A DNA stretch of 30,206 nt from Chrysophaeum taylorii (GCA_029834535.1 JAQMWT010000305.1:1-30206), one strand, 5' to 3'. Numbered from the stretch's first letter, positions 1 through 10,080 are shown. Notes: generated from the sequence alone by a model not told the origin. Program-made: numbers and translations.

Positions 1-118
1 GGGCGGGCGGGTGCAGGGGGGAGTGCAATATCCATCCATCGAGGAAGAGCGAAAATGACGTCGAGGAACCCCCTTTATTTATGGAAGGAAGGAGCGAACG
101 GGGGACATGTGAGAATGC

Positions 119-1662
119 TTAGACAGGGGCGAGTTTGAAGCGGCCCAGACGCGTGCTCGTCGCAGTCGTCGTCTTGGTCATAGTGTTGAGCCGGAAGAAG
201 TTGCGCGCGTAGATGAAGATGAGGAGAGCAATGTCGAAGAGAAGGAGTGGGCAGGCCAGCGCGAGGTGGAACTGGATGGCGCGGCAGTTTGAGCCCGGGA
301 GATCGAGGTCGGAGTTGCTGGCCTTGACGGTCGCGCAGGAGAATTGGTAGACGGGCGAGACGTAGGTGATCCAGCGGGAGTTAGTCGCGGCGAACTCTCG
401 CGGGAGGAGGATACCGTTGAAGAAGCCCCAGAGGGCGACGTAGGGGAAGATGGAGCCCATCACAATGAGCGGATTGGGCTGAATGACGGGAAGAAGCGTG
501 TACGCGAGGCCGACGAGCGCCGAGTAGTAAAAATCAACGAGAAAAACATGGGGGTTGATCCACCAGAAGCGCGGGGCGATCGATACGAGCAAGCCATTCA
601 GGAGGAAGCTGGTCATGGCGCTCTGGAGGACGCCGATGATGAGGAGTTCGAGGAGGGCGTCCTTCTTTCGCGTGAGCAGCAGGTCGCAGTCCTCCTTGTG
701 CTGAGACCGCTTGAAGCAATAGTTGACGATCATGCCGAAATGGACTGCGACAAAAATTCATGGTCGTCACACAAGGAACTCTTACTGTACTCGTGCATGA
801 AGCACTTGAGGAAAGCGTAGACCGGCGAGTACGGAGCGACGCCTTCGCCGTTGCCGTTATAATTTTTCGCCGCTACTCCGCTGAGGATCCCGAAGACGAA
901 GACCGTGAACAACGGCAGGATATGCTCGCCTTCGACGAAATGGCGTCGCACGATGTACCAGTCTACGACGGGCGGCGCGGGTGCGCCGCCGTCTCCGACC
1001 GCTTTGGCGACCGCGATCGCCGCGCTCGGCGTGTCGACGTCGCCCTGCTCGCCGACCAGGCTCAGGCGGCGGCTGTCGATCTTCAAGTGAGGCGGGTGGT
1101 TGAAGGCGGTCTCGATCAGCTCGAAGTGGTCGTGGGTTACCAAGAATACCTTCGTCGGGGTGCGCCTGAGCACGTCGAGCGCCGAACTCATCGACGCCGC
1201 GTCGATCCCCGCGAACGGCTCGTCGAGCACGACCGCCGCCGCGCCGCGCGTCGCGGCGAGCTGCACGACCAGTGCCAACAGAAGCTTCTTGCGCTGCCCT
1301 CCGGAGAGTCCCGGCACGTCCAACATTCCCATCATCTTCCCGCCCACCCGCTTGCCCACGGGCACGTTCATTTTCTCCAGAGAATCTAAAACGCTCGCGC
1401 GCGACCCCTTGTCGAGCGGCAGCATCCCGAGGAACGACGTCACCGTCAGCTGCGGCTTGAACATCGGGTATTGCGGCACGTACACCACGTTTCCCAAAAG
1501 GCTTTTGAGCCGTTCGACGAACCAACTCTTTCCACTCCCCGTCGCCCCTTTCACAACGAAAAACTGGTGCTCGCCAACGGCATTTACGAGCGCCTGTTCG
1601 CACCCGTCCGCCTCGATCGACACCATCGTCAGCTGCAGCTCGCTCGCCTCGCGCTCCGACAT
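119..1662 (-). CDS. ABC half-transporter, NBD followed by ABC-2/ABCG-like membrane domain; one 41-nt intron
   Basis: Spliced CDS = complement of 786-1662 joined to 119-744 (1503 nt, 500 aa). The nucleotide-binding domain is clear: Walker A GATGSGKS (res. 39-46), Q-loop in VPQYP (~64), signature LSGGQ (119-123), Walker B VVLDEP (144-149), D-loop GIDAAS and H-loop His177 in VTHD. From ~res. 250 to the end come hydrophobic segments. The ATPase-then-membrane order and a closing stretch like ILLPREF...YVSPVY resemble ABCG/ABC-2 half-transporters, which dimerise to move lipids or other hydrophobic compounds across membranes. The substrate cannot be read from sequence. At 500 aa it is short for ABCG (usually 600-700) because the NBD is compact. 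Start: the ATG at 1662 has A at -3. An AATAAA on the minus strand (74-79) lies ~40 nt past the stop and may be the polyadenylation signal. Family confident; subfamily tentative. Confidence 0.85.
745..785 (-). other. 41-nt spliceosomal intron in the ABC transporter gene
   Basis: On the minus strand the reading frame hits a stop soon after residue 292, while the frame encoding the remaining membrane segments starts just beyond. A stretch beginning GTAAGAG and ending GTCGCAG, exactly 41 nt, joins the two frames in phase 1 (codon A|TC) and leaves one uninterrupted 500-residue protein. This is inference from splice-site consensus and frame; no transcript is available. Confidence 0.75.
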
Positions 1663-1822
1663 CTTGCCTCTGGACCACGAAATTTAAACTCCTTTTTGTC
1701 TTGCACCTCTTCTTGAGCCTCCTCAGAATATTAATTAATATTGCCGCTAAAGTAATCAAATTATATATTGTGCGCTTCTGACTTGAACGATGTGTTTTAT
1801 TACAATGTATAATAGGTTCTCA

Positions 1823-2140
1823 TTATACAAAATGTTGTATACAAAGGCCGCCCATTGCAATTAAAGTACTACTATACGGGCGTGGTCTTGAAACATAACC
1901 AACAAGGGCACGCCGTACACCACACACCACCACCACAAGCTTCTCGTGCGTGAGGTCGCCGACACGACCAAGGGTGTACAGTACACCATCGAGGACAATC
2001 CCCTCGTCCTCCTGGGCGCGGGCAGCCTCCCGGGCTTTAGGCTTGCCCACAGGAGGTCCAACAGCAATGATCAGAACACTCTTCCTGGTCGACTCGGTCA
2101 CCTCCAGAGTGCCCGTCTCCGCTGGGTTGACCTCGCGCAA
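1823..2140 (-). other. Unrecognised ORF next to the transposase remnant
   Basis: A 105-codon minus-strand ORF with a mixed, non-repetitive composition. It lies directly beyond the C-terminal end of the decayed transposase (same strand) and could be a continuation of that element's coding sequence in another frame. I recognise no family. The rest of 1663-2150 shows nothing I can name apart from an AT-rich stretch (1690-1860). Confidence 0.25.
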
Positions 2141-2149
2141 CGGTCTGCG

Positions 2150-3450
2150 GCTTCATGATGCACTAGGCCTGCTCGAGCTTGGAAATAAAAGTAAGTACTC
2201 GATCGTGTCCTCCGGATGATGCGTGGCGGTCGTGTCGACCAACGAATCCTTCTTGCCGACCGGAGGCGGCGAGTGCACGACGAACTTGGAGAGATCGACG
2301 TTGCCCGGCGCGAGGTGCATCTGCTCGATCCCGACCTTGGAGGAGAAGAAGGAGTTGACGCCGTCGGTGGTTGGAGAGCTCAAATACTTGCGGTGGATTC
2401 AATCGGATCCGGTACAACGCACGGCGGCCAGATGTATCTGGCCTGAGTTGGTTAAGGGCGCAGTGGCCGACGCCCTTCTTGTGGTTGTGCTTCGCCTCGT
2501 TATAGGCCTCGTGGAACTTTTTTTATTCTGGGCTGGTCGTGGGCCTGGAGGACGTCTTGCACGGCTCAAACAATTGGCGGATGCCGCGGTCGAGGCACCA
2601 CTTGACGACCTCACTCGGGGTCCTCGTGGCTTGCGTGGTTGTCCGAGAGGACGACGACGGGGTCGGAGGGCCTTGCGCCGCGGAGCTCCTCGTCCAGCAC
2701 GCGGTCTGGACGCTGCACTCCACGTTCGACGGAATGGCGCGCGAGCTGAACTTGAAGTTCCTGCAGATCTTTCTTTCTTCTCGAATACGGCGAGCTCGTT
2801 GGCTTGGTGATGGTCTGGCGCGCGACAATAATAACAATGGAAGCCGTAGTTGAAGCCGTCGAGGCCCAGGCACATCATGTCAGTATTGCACTCGCGGTCG
2901 ATGGTGACCGAAAATGTTGTCGATACCGGCCGCGGACTTCATCTTGGTATTGCCCATTTTTTTTTTCCAGACAAGTCAGCGAACTGGGTTCTCGTCGACG
3001 TTCACGACACGGCGGGGATCAGCGATGATTACACCCTCGTCCATGATGCCAGCGTCGACGAGCGCGGCCTACGGTAGGCCGCGAGTGCCCTCGATGAAGT
3101 GGACCTCGACCGTCTCGTCGCAGGTTACTGCGGCGCGCTTAACTTCCTCGTTCTGCTGGACTTTCTTGGTCAAAATATTCGAGCGCCGAGCGTAGAAGCC
3201 GGCGAAGAACTTGCTCGAGGGCAACTTTCCGCAGAGAATCTCGCAGGCAGCGTAGTTGAACCTCGTGCGCTCGCGGCCGCCCTTGTTGCGGTTCCACCCA
3301 GTCCACCAGCGCGTTCTTTTCGATCTGCGCGAGCAGCAGCAGCAGCAGCAGCAGCGATTGGTGGTCCCGGCACGCGTCCATCTCAGCGTGCTCCTGGAAA
3401 GACTACTTGCCCCTCGAGCGAGTCCTAGAGCTACTTCGCGGTGATCGCGC
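2150..3450 (-). pseudogene. Decayed DDE transposase, pogo/jerky (CENP-B-like) type
   Basis: Pieces of one transposase appear in order on the minus strand but in different frames. At 3250-3080 is a segment containing FNYAACEILCGKLPSS and KRAAVTCDETVEVHFI, the region before the catalytic core. At ~2985-3005 is VVNVDENPV, matching the first catalytic Asp motif (N-x-D-E). At 2626-2643 is DNHASH inside PVVVLSDNHASHED, matching the second catalytic Asp block. It is followed, after a frame change, by EVVKWCLDRGIRQLFEP and then KKFHEAYNEAKHNHKKG, the usual position of the QPLD/FxxxK region. A stop follows the DNHASH block and at least three frame changes are needed, so it cannot make a functional enzyme. 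The upstream ORF to ~3745 may be its DNA-binding part. Terminal inverted repeats were not found. Confidence 0.6.
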
Positions 3451-3745
3451 CCTGCCACTCCGGGTGGGTGTTTGTTTGCCCAAACCCCACCTCACCCCGA
3501 CGCCGTTCTTATGACAGTACTTGACGACGCTCCAGCCCGAGTCCTCAAAACTGTCAGGGCCGGAATTGGGGTTGGGAAGTAGCTTCCGAACTATAAGGAA
3601 CCTTTTTCGGACCTCTCCCGGGCGCGGGAGCCCGGCTGGACCGGCAGGAGCCGGTCCAGGATCACAGAGCAAAATCACAAAGTTGGGGTAGAGGCGAGGG
3701 ATGAACAGGCGTTTATGGCGGACTGCCACAGCTTCGCGAAACACC

Positions 3746-5052
3746 CTAATTTAATCGAGATTTTCAAGCAAGAAATCATCTCAAGCTGGGTTGCACCTAT
3801 ACTCTGCAGAGGAAAAAGAATAGGGTAAATAATACACCTTATTTCACCTGACTGTACATTTTACTTTGCCCCTGTCGCTCGCTGTGCCTAGAGTCAAGGG
3901 TTTTTTTGCTTTACCCTTGTGGTGAGCTGAGGCAATCTCTACACGAATATCGAGAAAGACACCTAGTCGTACGGCTTCCTACTCAAGCTCGCCAAAATCC
4001 TCGCGCGGCTCCATCGGCACGCTTCCTGTCTGTCTGTCTGTCTGTCGAGAGCTTCTGTGAACGAATCATCTCGGCCGGCAACGTCGTTCTGACCGAGGGT
4101 AACTCGCTGCTTGGCGACGAAGAATGTTCGACATTCTCGTCCTCTTGCGCATGCACCGCGAGTTCATGGAGTGGAGGCAAATACAGCAAGATCGTCAACA
4201 ACGTCGCCGACAAGACCACGATCCCCGCCGAAGAAAACTAAGAGGACGACACGGAGGAGTAGCCGGAAGAGTAGACGGCCGGCGACGGCTTTGTGAATAT
4301 CGAGGATTCGGAGGATACGAAAACTGTGCAAGCCTATTTCACTTCACTTCACTTCACTTCACTTTACTTTACTTTACCCTCGGCCGACTTGATGAAATAG
4401 TTGCCGCCGCTTGTTGACTTTTTGCTGTGAACGTTGTCCCTCTTGCCACCACCTCAGAGTAAAGGCGGCTTTTTGCTTTACCCTAATAATTTAGAGAGTA
4501 ATAAAAAGTATATAATTCGCCACCCGAACCCCCCATTTTTTTGAAGGGCTTTGCGAAAAAAAATAGCCGCGCCAACAATATAAAGTCGAAAGAAGATGAC
4601 CTCCAAAATACAAAAAGAATATAGCACCCGTCCACAAAGCGGGCAACCAACGCGTCGCTTCCTGCCCCGCGCGGCGGCGGCGGCGCGAGGTATGTGTTGC
4701 CTGCAGAAAGGAAGAAGAATAAGGAACGGGGTATGTATGTATGTATGAGTATGTGAGCGCGTTGGTAGTAGCGTCGTGTTGTTAACCAAAAAAAAAAAAA
4801 GGAAAAGGAATTCATCGTTTTTTTTTTCTTTTTTTCTCGGTGGCCCTTTGAACAGGAGTTGTTCTAGACCCCCCGGGTCGAGTGTCTGTCTGCCTCAACG
4901 CAGTCAGTCAGTCAGTCAGTCAGTCAGTCAGGGGGCTCTCCATTGGGCGCTCGGGGAGCACGTTGGCACGACGGGGACTAGCGGCGTCGACGCCGAGGCG
5001 GCGCACGCATAGTCCCCCAGGTATTCTGAAGATTCCATTCGTGGAGAGGAGT
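3746..5052. other. Gene-poor, microsatellite-rich intergenic stretch
   Basis: I see no supportable gene. Simple repeats: (CTGT)5 at 4026-4046, a TTCAC/TTTAC tract at ~4338-4379, (GTAT) at ~4731-4748, and (CAGT) at 4901-4931. The motif CTTTACCC recurs at ~3909, ~4372 and ~4474, with the reverse form TAGGGTAAA at ~3821. At ~4457-4480 GTAAAG and CTTTAC can pair as a small hairpin. A plus-strand open stretch (3906-4241) is not recognisable. Confidence 0.6.
4901..4931. repeat. (CAGT)n microsatellite
   Basis: Nearly eight uninterrupted CAGT units, directly readable. It lies just past the 3' end of the coiled-coil gene at 5053. Confidence 0.95.
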
Positions 5053-7665
5053 CTACCGGAGGGGAGGTGAAGGGGAGGGCGAGGCGGTGCGCGGGGCGAC
5101 GACCCGCTTGCAGGCCGAGAGAACCGAGTTGGCGTTCGGTCGAGGTCGCTTGAGAGCGGCAGCGGAGCCTAGAACAGGCTCCGCGGATGCGCTCGCAGGC
5201 TGGCGGGTAGCGACGGCCGAGCGTCGCTGCGGGTGTCGAGGCATCATTCGTTTTTTGGCGGGCGGGAGCTTATCGCCGCCGTCGCCGTCGTCGTCGAGCG
5301 GACCGCGACAGGCGGCGCAGCGCTTTGACGCGGAGACGGCTGCGCGCTGCTGTTGCTTGAAGTCGGCGATCTGGCGCTCGAGGCGTACCCTGTCGCCGTT
5401 GGCGAGTTCGGTCGCTTGCTTGACCCGCTGCTGGGCGTCCGTAGCTTGTTTTCGAGCCTTAGCGAGAGCGTTCTGGAGCGCGAGGCGCTCGCGATGCCAC
5501 TTCTGCTTGGCGTCGTTGAAGGACGCGCGTAGCTTGCGCTGCGCGTTCGACATGGCCTCGAGCTGCGAGCGCAAGTCGTCGGGCGTCTCGGTGCTCGGCC
5601 GCGCGGGTGCCTTCCGCTGCTTGTGGTTCGCGGTGAAAAGCTTGAGCCGAGCGGCGCGCGCCGACTGCGCGACGAGGCGGTCCGACGACTGGCGGAAGCG
5701 AGCCAAAAGGCCGTCGAGCTGGGCGTGCTCGCGGAGCTTGGATACCGGTTCGTTCCTCACCGTCGCGAGCGCGACCAGGACGCGCCGCCGGCCCTCGGCG
5801 TCGAGTCGGTCGTCGGACGCCTCGAGAGTCGACACGGCGCGCTCGAGCGGGGACTTCTCCTCGTGAACGACGTCCTCCGCTTCGCTCACCCAATCGAATG
5901 CCAGCAACTCGGCGTCGAGCTCGAGATCCATTGGCGGAAAGCCCAGCAGCTCCTCGTCGTCGAGCTGCCGCGGCCCTTCGTCCTCCGAGCACGAAGAGAA
6001 GATAGGATCGTCTCGCTCTCGCTTCCTCGAGGCCTCCCCTTTCTTCTTCTTCTCGTCGTCGTCGTCGTCGTCATCATCTAAAAGATCCGCGAACGCCGCT
6101 CGAGGAGCCGCCGCCGCGAGAGGCGTCTTCGGGGCCGCCTGCGCGCCCTCGACCGGTTGTCCCGGCTCGTCCGCCGCCGGTCGCGCGCGAAAGGCGGCTT
6201 TTTCCCGAGGTACCTTCGCCGCCCGAGCGCTAGGCGGGCCGCCGGCGGCGCTTTCACCACCATCTCCATCGCCGAGGGATGCCGACGACGACGACGACGA
6301 CGACTCGGGCATCGAAGTCGGCGGTGGTGGTGGCTTGTCGATCTGAGGCAGCTCGGGCGCGTTGCTCGATCGATGCATATCGCGTCCACCGAGAGGCACC
6401 GCAGTCGCCGGTCGCGACTGGACAGCGCTCTCGTCGAGGGACGGCTCGGTCGGAGGGTGCTGCTTCTGCGAGTCAACCAGAGAGATGTCCTCACCAAGAA
6501 GAAGAGGCGTCGATGTTGTCGTCGTCATCTCTGTCGTCGGCCGCGCGTCGACGTAAAAGGCGGCGTTCTCGCCGCGAGGAGGAGGTGCTAACGACTCGAG
6601 AGCGGCATCCGTCGCGATCGCGGTCTCGCTAAGAGGAGGCTGCTCGACAGATACGGCGTTCTCGGCACGAGGTGGCGGCGTGTCGTCGTCAATGGTCGTC
6701 GTACTCTCACAAGGAAGCGGCTCGCTCTTCTTCGTTTTTTGGGCGTCCTCGACCGCTCTCGTCGGCTCGGTCGCCGGCGGTTTTTCGTTCCGAACGGTTT
6801 CGTTCGGAACTTCGACGACGACAGGCGTCGGTTGTTCGTTCCGAACAGTTTCGTTCTTTTTTTCCACAGGCGTCGGTTGTTCTTTCCGAACAGCTTCGTT
6901 CTTCTTCTCATCATAGACCATCGGCGTTTGTTTTTCGTTCCGAACGTCCTTCTCGTCGACGACGACGACGACGACGGGTTGTTCGTCCCGAACAATCACG
7001 TCTTCCTCATTCACGACAGGCGTTGGGTGTTCGTACCGGACAGTTACGTTCGTCTCATCATAAAGAGTCGTCGTCGGTTGCGTGTCGACGCGAGCAACGC
7101 TCGCAGTCGTCGGTTGCTCGTCGTCGTCCAGAAGAGCGACTTTCGGCCGTTCGTTCGGAATAACGTTCTCGTCGACGGAAGGCGGCTCCGCGGGTTGCAC
7201 GTCGTTAGTTGGCTCAGACGGGCACTCGGTGGTGGTCGCGTCAACTGAAGGAGCGGTGCCGAGCTCGTCGTCTCCACGCGCCTCGGGTTGCGCGTCGTCG
7301 TCGTCGTCGTCTAGAAGCGACTCGGGCGTCGCTTCTTCGGCTCGAGCGGTGGCCGCCTCCGACGCAACGGGCTCGCGCGTCGTTGAGGTACCTGGCACCG
7401 TCGTATCCCCAAACGGCATCTCTGATGGTGCATCTGTCGTCGTCTTTCCGAGGGGCCTCATCGCAGGGAGGGGCTGCCATCGCTCCGAATTCCCGTCTCG
7501 GCGTGGTCGAGCATGGCGATCATCCTCGCCTTCGTCCCGTCGGGGATTGCGGCGTCGGCGATGTCGAGAGCGGTCGTCGCGGCGCACTTTCTCGCGGCGC
7601 GCGCGCTCGATCTCGCGGCTGATGCGGGCCATCTCGGCTTTGGCCCGAGCGACGGCATCCGACAT
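5053..7665 (-). CDS. Large low-complexity protein with C-terminal coiled coil (hypothetical)
   Basis: An 870-residue uninterrupted ORF from the ATG at 7665; the open frame extends to a GTG at 7674, but ATG is the sensible eukaryotic start. Residues 1-60 are Arg-rich and charged. About 180-290 is an imperfect repeat built on (N/D)E-x-V-R-x-E-(Q/K)PTPV. Acidic runs LLDDDDDD occur at three places, the longest followed by a Lys run and a basic patch that could be a nuclear localisation signal. About 695-785 is a long heptad-like, Gln/Ala/Arg-rich coiled coil, followed by RCAACRG (a lone CxxC) and a basic, Ser/Pro-rich tail. It could be a nuclear or scaffold protein, but no enzymatic domain is visible and no family is recognised. 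Length, single frame and the coiled coil support a real gene. Confidence 0.7.
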   Translation of the reverse strand: MSDAVARAKAEMARISREIERARREKVRRDDRSRHRRRRNPRRDEGEDDRHARPRRDGNSERWQPLPAMRPLGKTTTDAPSEMPFGDTTVPGTSTTREPVASEAATARAEEATPESLLDDDDDDAQPEARGDDELGTAPSVDATTTECPSEPTNDVQPAEPPSVDENVIPNERPKVALLDDDEQPTTASVARVDTQPTTTLYDETNVTVRYEHPTPVVNEEDVIVRDEQPVVVVVVDEKDVRNEKQTPMVYDEKKNEAVRKEQPTPVEKKNETVRNEQPTPVVVEVPNETVRNEKPPATEPTRAVEDAQKTKKSEPLPCESTTTIDDDTPPPRAENAVSVEQPPLSETAIATDAALESLAPPPRGENAAFYVDARPTTEMTTTTSTPLLLGEDISLVDSQKQHPPTEPSLDESAVQSRPATAVPLGGRDMHRSSNAPELPQIDKPPPPPTSMPESSSSSSSASLGDGDGGESAAGGPPSARAAKVPREKAAFRARPAADEPGQPVEGAQAAPKTPLAAAAPRAAFADLLDDDDDDDDEKKKKGEASRKRERDDPIFSSCSEDEGPRQLDDEELLGFPPMDLELDAELLAFDWVSEAEDVVHEEKSPLERAVSTLEASDDRLDAEGRRRVLVALATVRNEPVSKLREHAQLDGLLARFRQSSDRLVAQSARAARLKLFTANHKQRKAPARPSTETPDDLRSQLEAMSNAQRKLRASFNDAKQKWHRERLALQNALAKARKQATDAQQRVKQATELANGDRVRLERQIADFKQQQRAAVSASKRCAACRGPLDDDGDGGDKLPPAKKRMMPRHPQRRSAVATRQPASASAEPVLGSAAALKRPRPNANSVLSACKRVVAPRTASPSPSPPLR

Positions 7666-7757
7666 CTCTCGCACCCTAAATAAAACCCTTGAAAAGAGAA
7701 GCGCCCTTCCCCCTGTTTTTTTGCCAGCGTGATATGTTGTTGGTCGCGGAAGGAGTC

Positions 7758-8480
7758 GACTCTGGAGCCAGTACCAGCTGAGCGACGCGTACAGCGTGTG
7801 CGACGAGGAGGTCGGGGAGCGCCGCTACGCGCGCGCACGAAAACGACCGTATCCCGGGTCTATCTATCTATCTATCGTAGAGGAGGTGCTCCGCCGGGAG
7901 CTCCCCGACGATCGCGGTGGGTGGGGACAACAACGGAAACAAGTCCGAGCTCCGGCTCGCGGTCTTTAATCGCAGCCCCAAGACGTATTTCGAACGGCCG
8001 TCGCGCACTTCCCCGAGGGCACGTCGACGGTCAACTTGATGGCCTGCTTGAACCGCGCCGAGATTGGCAACCAGGACCACTCGAGGAGTACGGGGACAAA
8101 CAAAGTCGCGACCTTTCTCCTCCTCCGGTCGAAGAGCTACGACGTCGTCCACCACGAGACCGGCTCCCCCCGACGACGATTTGGTCTTTATGGCTTTTTC
8201 GCCCTTGCTCGTTCCGTCCGGCGGCGTGCGCGCCATCAGTCTCGCCAGTAGGTTCGGAAACGAGTGCATCACTTTCCGGAACCTCTCGCTCGAGGACGAC
8301 GACTCCTTCGAGCTCAAGATTACCCGCCTCGAGGACGCCGTCATGCCCGTATACGAGGACGAGCCCGAAAAGGTGGCATTTTTGGAGGAAAATCTCGCGC
8401 GCGTCGTGCGCTCGCACCTCGTCGCCATCGCGGCCCAGCGCGCCGCGCTTTCCGTCACCACCACCTCGACCACAGCATTC
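7758..8480 (+). pseudogene. Frameshifted remnant of an unrecognised gene
   Basis: Four consecutive protein-like pieces lie on the plus strand in changing frames: WSQYQLSDAYSVCDEEVGE (~7763-7820), NKSELRLAVFNRSPKTYF (~7936-7990), VAHFPEGTSTVNLMACLNRA to the HHETGS region (8000-8175), then LVFMAFSPLLVPSGG through ISLASRFGNECITFRNLSL to VRSHLVAIAAQRAAL (8180-8450). The last change lies in a run of six C at ~8172-8178, as expected for an indel. A (CTAT)n tract (7858-7876) separates the first two pieces. Composition is non-repetitive and residue use is balanced, unlike the antisense frames. I do not recognise the family. Introns cannot replace all the breaks, so I call it a pseudogene; indel errors in the assembly are the alternative. 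Confidence 0.45.
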
Positions 8481-8540
8481 TCCGCCTCGCCCTGCACCCA
8501 ACAAACCCCGCCCCGCCCGCCACAAAAACAACAACTTTAG

Positions 8541-9592
8541 AGCTTCCGCCGCCGCTTCGTTAAAATCCACAACCGACACCCTCATCCGACGAGTCAACAA
8601 GGGAGAGAGAGATCCCCGTCGTACGAATAACGATGCGCGTTGTTTTTTTTTGGCGCAGCAACTCTAGAGTGGCATCGAATATTCTCGGACGTGCCCCCCC
8701 TCGAGCTTGTGAAGAACGTCCATCCCGAAGAAGTACGAGGATCGCCAAGCCAAGCCGCGGCATTCGCTGGAGGCCGGATTTTTTATGATACGCGCAGAGC
8801 CATCCTTAGACTCCTTGAGACTCTGCCGCGTCGGATCGCAGTGACGTCAAGTCGGGCAGTAGTAGCTGAGATAAAGGATGTTAGACCGAGAGCGTTGGAA
8901 TGAATGCGCAAAAAGGAACATTTCAGGTCGAGGCGCGGCGCTCCGTGTGAATGTGCAACAAGATTGTTTAGTTCCGGCGATCTATCCGGATCTCCCACCG
9001 GCAGGTTTAGTTGCGGATGAAGAAAGAAAAAACCGGTTCTCTTTCCCCCCATTGTGAAGCGGGCAACGAAGGAACAGCTGCTTCGGTCCGTTGAAGATAA
9101 ATAAAGCCTCTGGGAGGAGGCAGAAGAAAAGATCTGCGGGCTTGGCCCGCCTACCAGCATCACGACCGCGAAGAGGCGCACTCGGGACCGTCTTCGCACG
9201 CGCCTTGGTGCTGTCTGTTGCTTGCGCTAGCGTGCGGCTCATGGATAGATACCCGCGCGTGTCCTCTGTCCAGGTGCCGAAAAGCCTCTTCGTATTTTTT
9301 TTCCCCGACTCATTACCGTGACAACGACATGATCAAAGCGTCGAGATCAAGCCGCACGGAAGAAACTTCTCGCATAATAACTCATAGTGGGGGGTATCAT
9401 TGATCAGGCGTAACGTAACAAACGGCGAGCGAGAGGCGCGGCAGTGGGAGAAGGCATACACTGAACAGAGAAAACAGAGAGGCCCGCCAAGGCGACAGAA
9501 GAGGGGATGCGGCTTGCAAGGGTGCCGCGGTGATGGGGCACGATGAAGGGCACAAAAAACACCGCTGTATTTTCTGTTGTTTTTTTGTTTTT
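8541..9592. other. Stretch with no supportable gene
   Basis: Open frames here are short and disagree in strand. A plus-strand piece at ~8655-8900 looks mildly protein-like but has no recognisable motif, and the stop-rich region after it (8830-9090) argues against coding. Nothing else was identified. Confidence 0.5.
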
Positions 9593-10080
9593 TTAGACGA
9601 TGAAGGAGGGGTCGGGGTATTGTGAGGACGTCGTCGTGAGCGCGACCAGGATGGCGGGGATGACGCTGAGAACCGCGATAATCCCGAGGTAGAACTGGGC
9701 GTCTTGGCGGAGGAAGTCGGTCTTTGGCAAACGGTTGGCGCCGGCGCGCGTGGATTCGATCATTCGTTCGGTGTTCCGGACGGCACGCCGCTTAGCTCGC
9801 TCGAGTTCGAGGGTCAGTTCCTTTGGTCGTGAGACCCCATCCTGCTCGCCCCGCATGACCTTTTGCCATTCGCCGTCCCAGTCGATTTCGCCTAATTCAC
9901 AAATACGACAGACAGGTGGCATCTCTCAAACCGCGCACCTGGTTTGACCTCCGGGAGTTGATCGTCAGCCATGCGCGCCTGGCATCGCGTGGGACGGCGC
10001 CTCTTCACGCTGAGGCCTTGACGCCCATCGAGGAGGGCCCCCGCGAGGCCAACCAAGAGTGAAAACCGCACCACACCCAT
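9593..10080 (-). CDS. Small plastid-type single-pass membrane protein; 47-nt intron
   Basis: Spliced CDS = complement of 9939-10080 joined to 9593-9891 (441 nt, 146 aa). The N terminus (MGVVRFSLLVGLAGALL) looks like a signal peptide. It is followed by a stretch rich in Arg/Lys (KRRRPTRCQAR) with almost no acid until res. 39, as in the bipartite presequence of plastid proteins in algae with secondary plastids. The mature part has an acidic patch (EIDWDGEW), a charged probable helix (res. ~70-97) and one transmembrane segment at ~115-134 (FYLGIIAVLSVIPAILVAL), then a short polar tail. The pattern suggests a thylakoid or envelope membrane protein facing the stroma or lumen. I do not recognise the family. 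The intron (phase 1) is what links the presequence to the membrane part; without it each half is a short orphan ORF. Confidence 0.65.
9892..9938 (-). other. 47-nt spliceosomal intron
   Basis: It begins GTGCGCGG and ends GTGAATTAG on the minus strand. Removing it joins LPEVKP to GEIDWDGEW in phase 1 (G|GC = Gly) with no frame loss. The unspliced upstream frame stops inside or just after it. Inferred from consensus and reading frame. Confidence 0.65.

Noticed and set aside
857..1759. 300-codon Arg-rich minus-strand ORF and a 209-codon plus-strand ORF
   Set aside because: Other frames of the ABC transporter gene, with biased Arg/Asp composition and no motifs.
5087..5866. 259-codon plus-strand ORF
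   Set aside because: Arg/Ser-rich antisense of the coiled-coil gene; typical shadow in GC-rich DNA.
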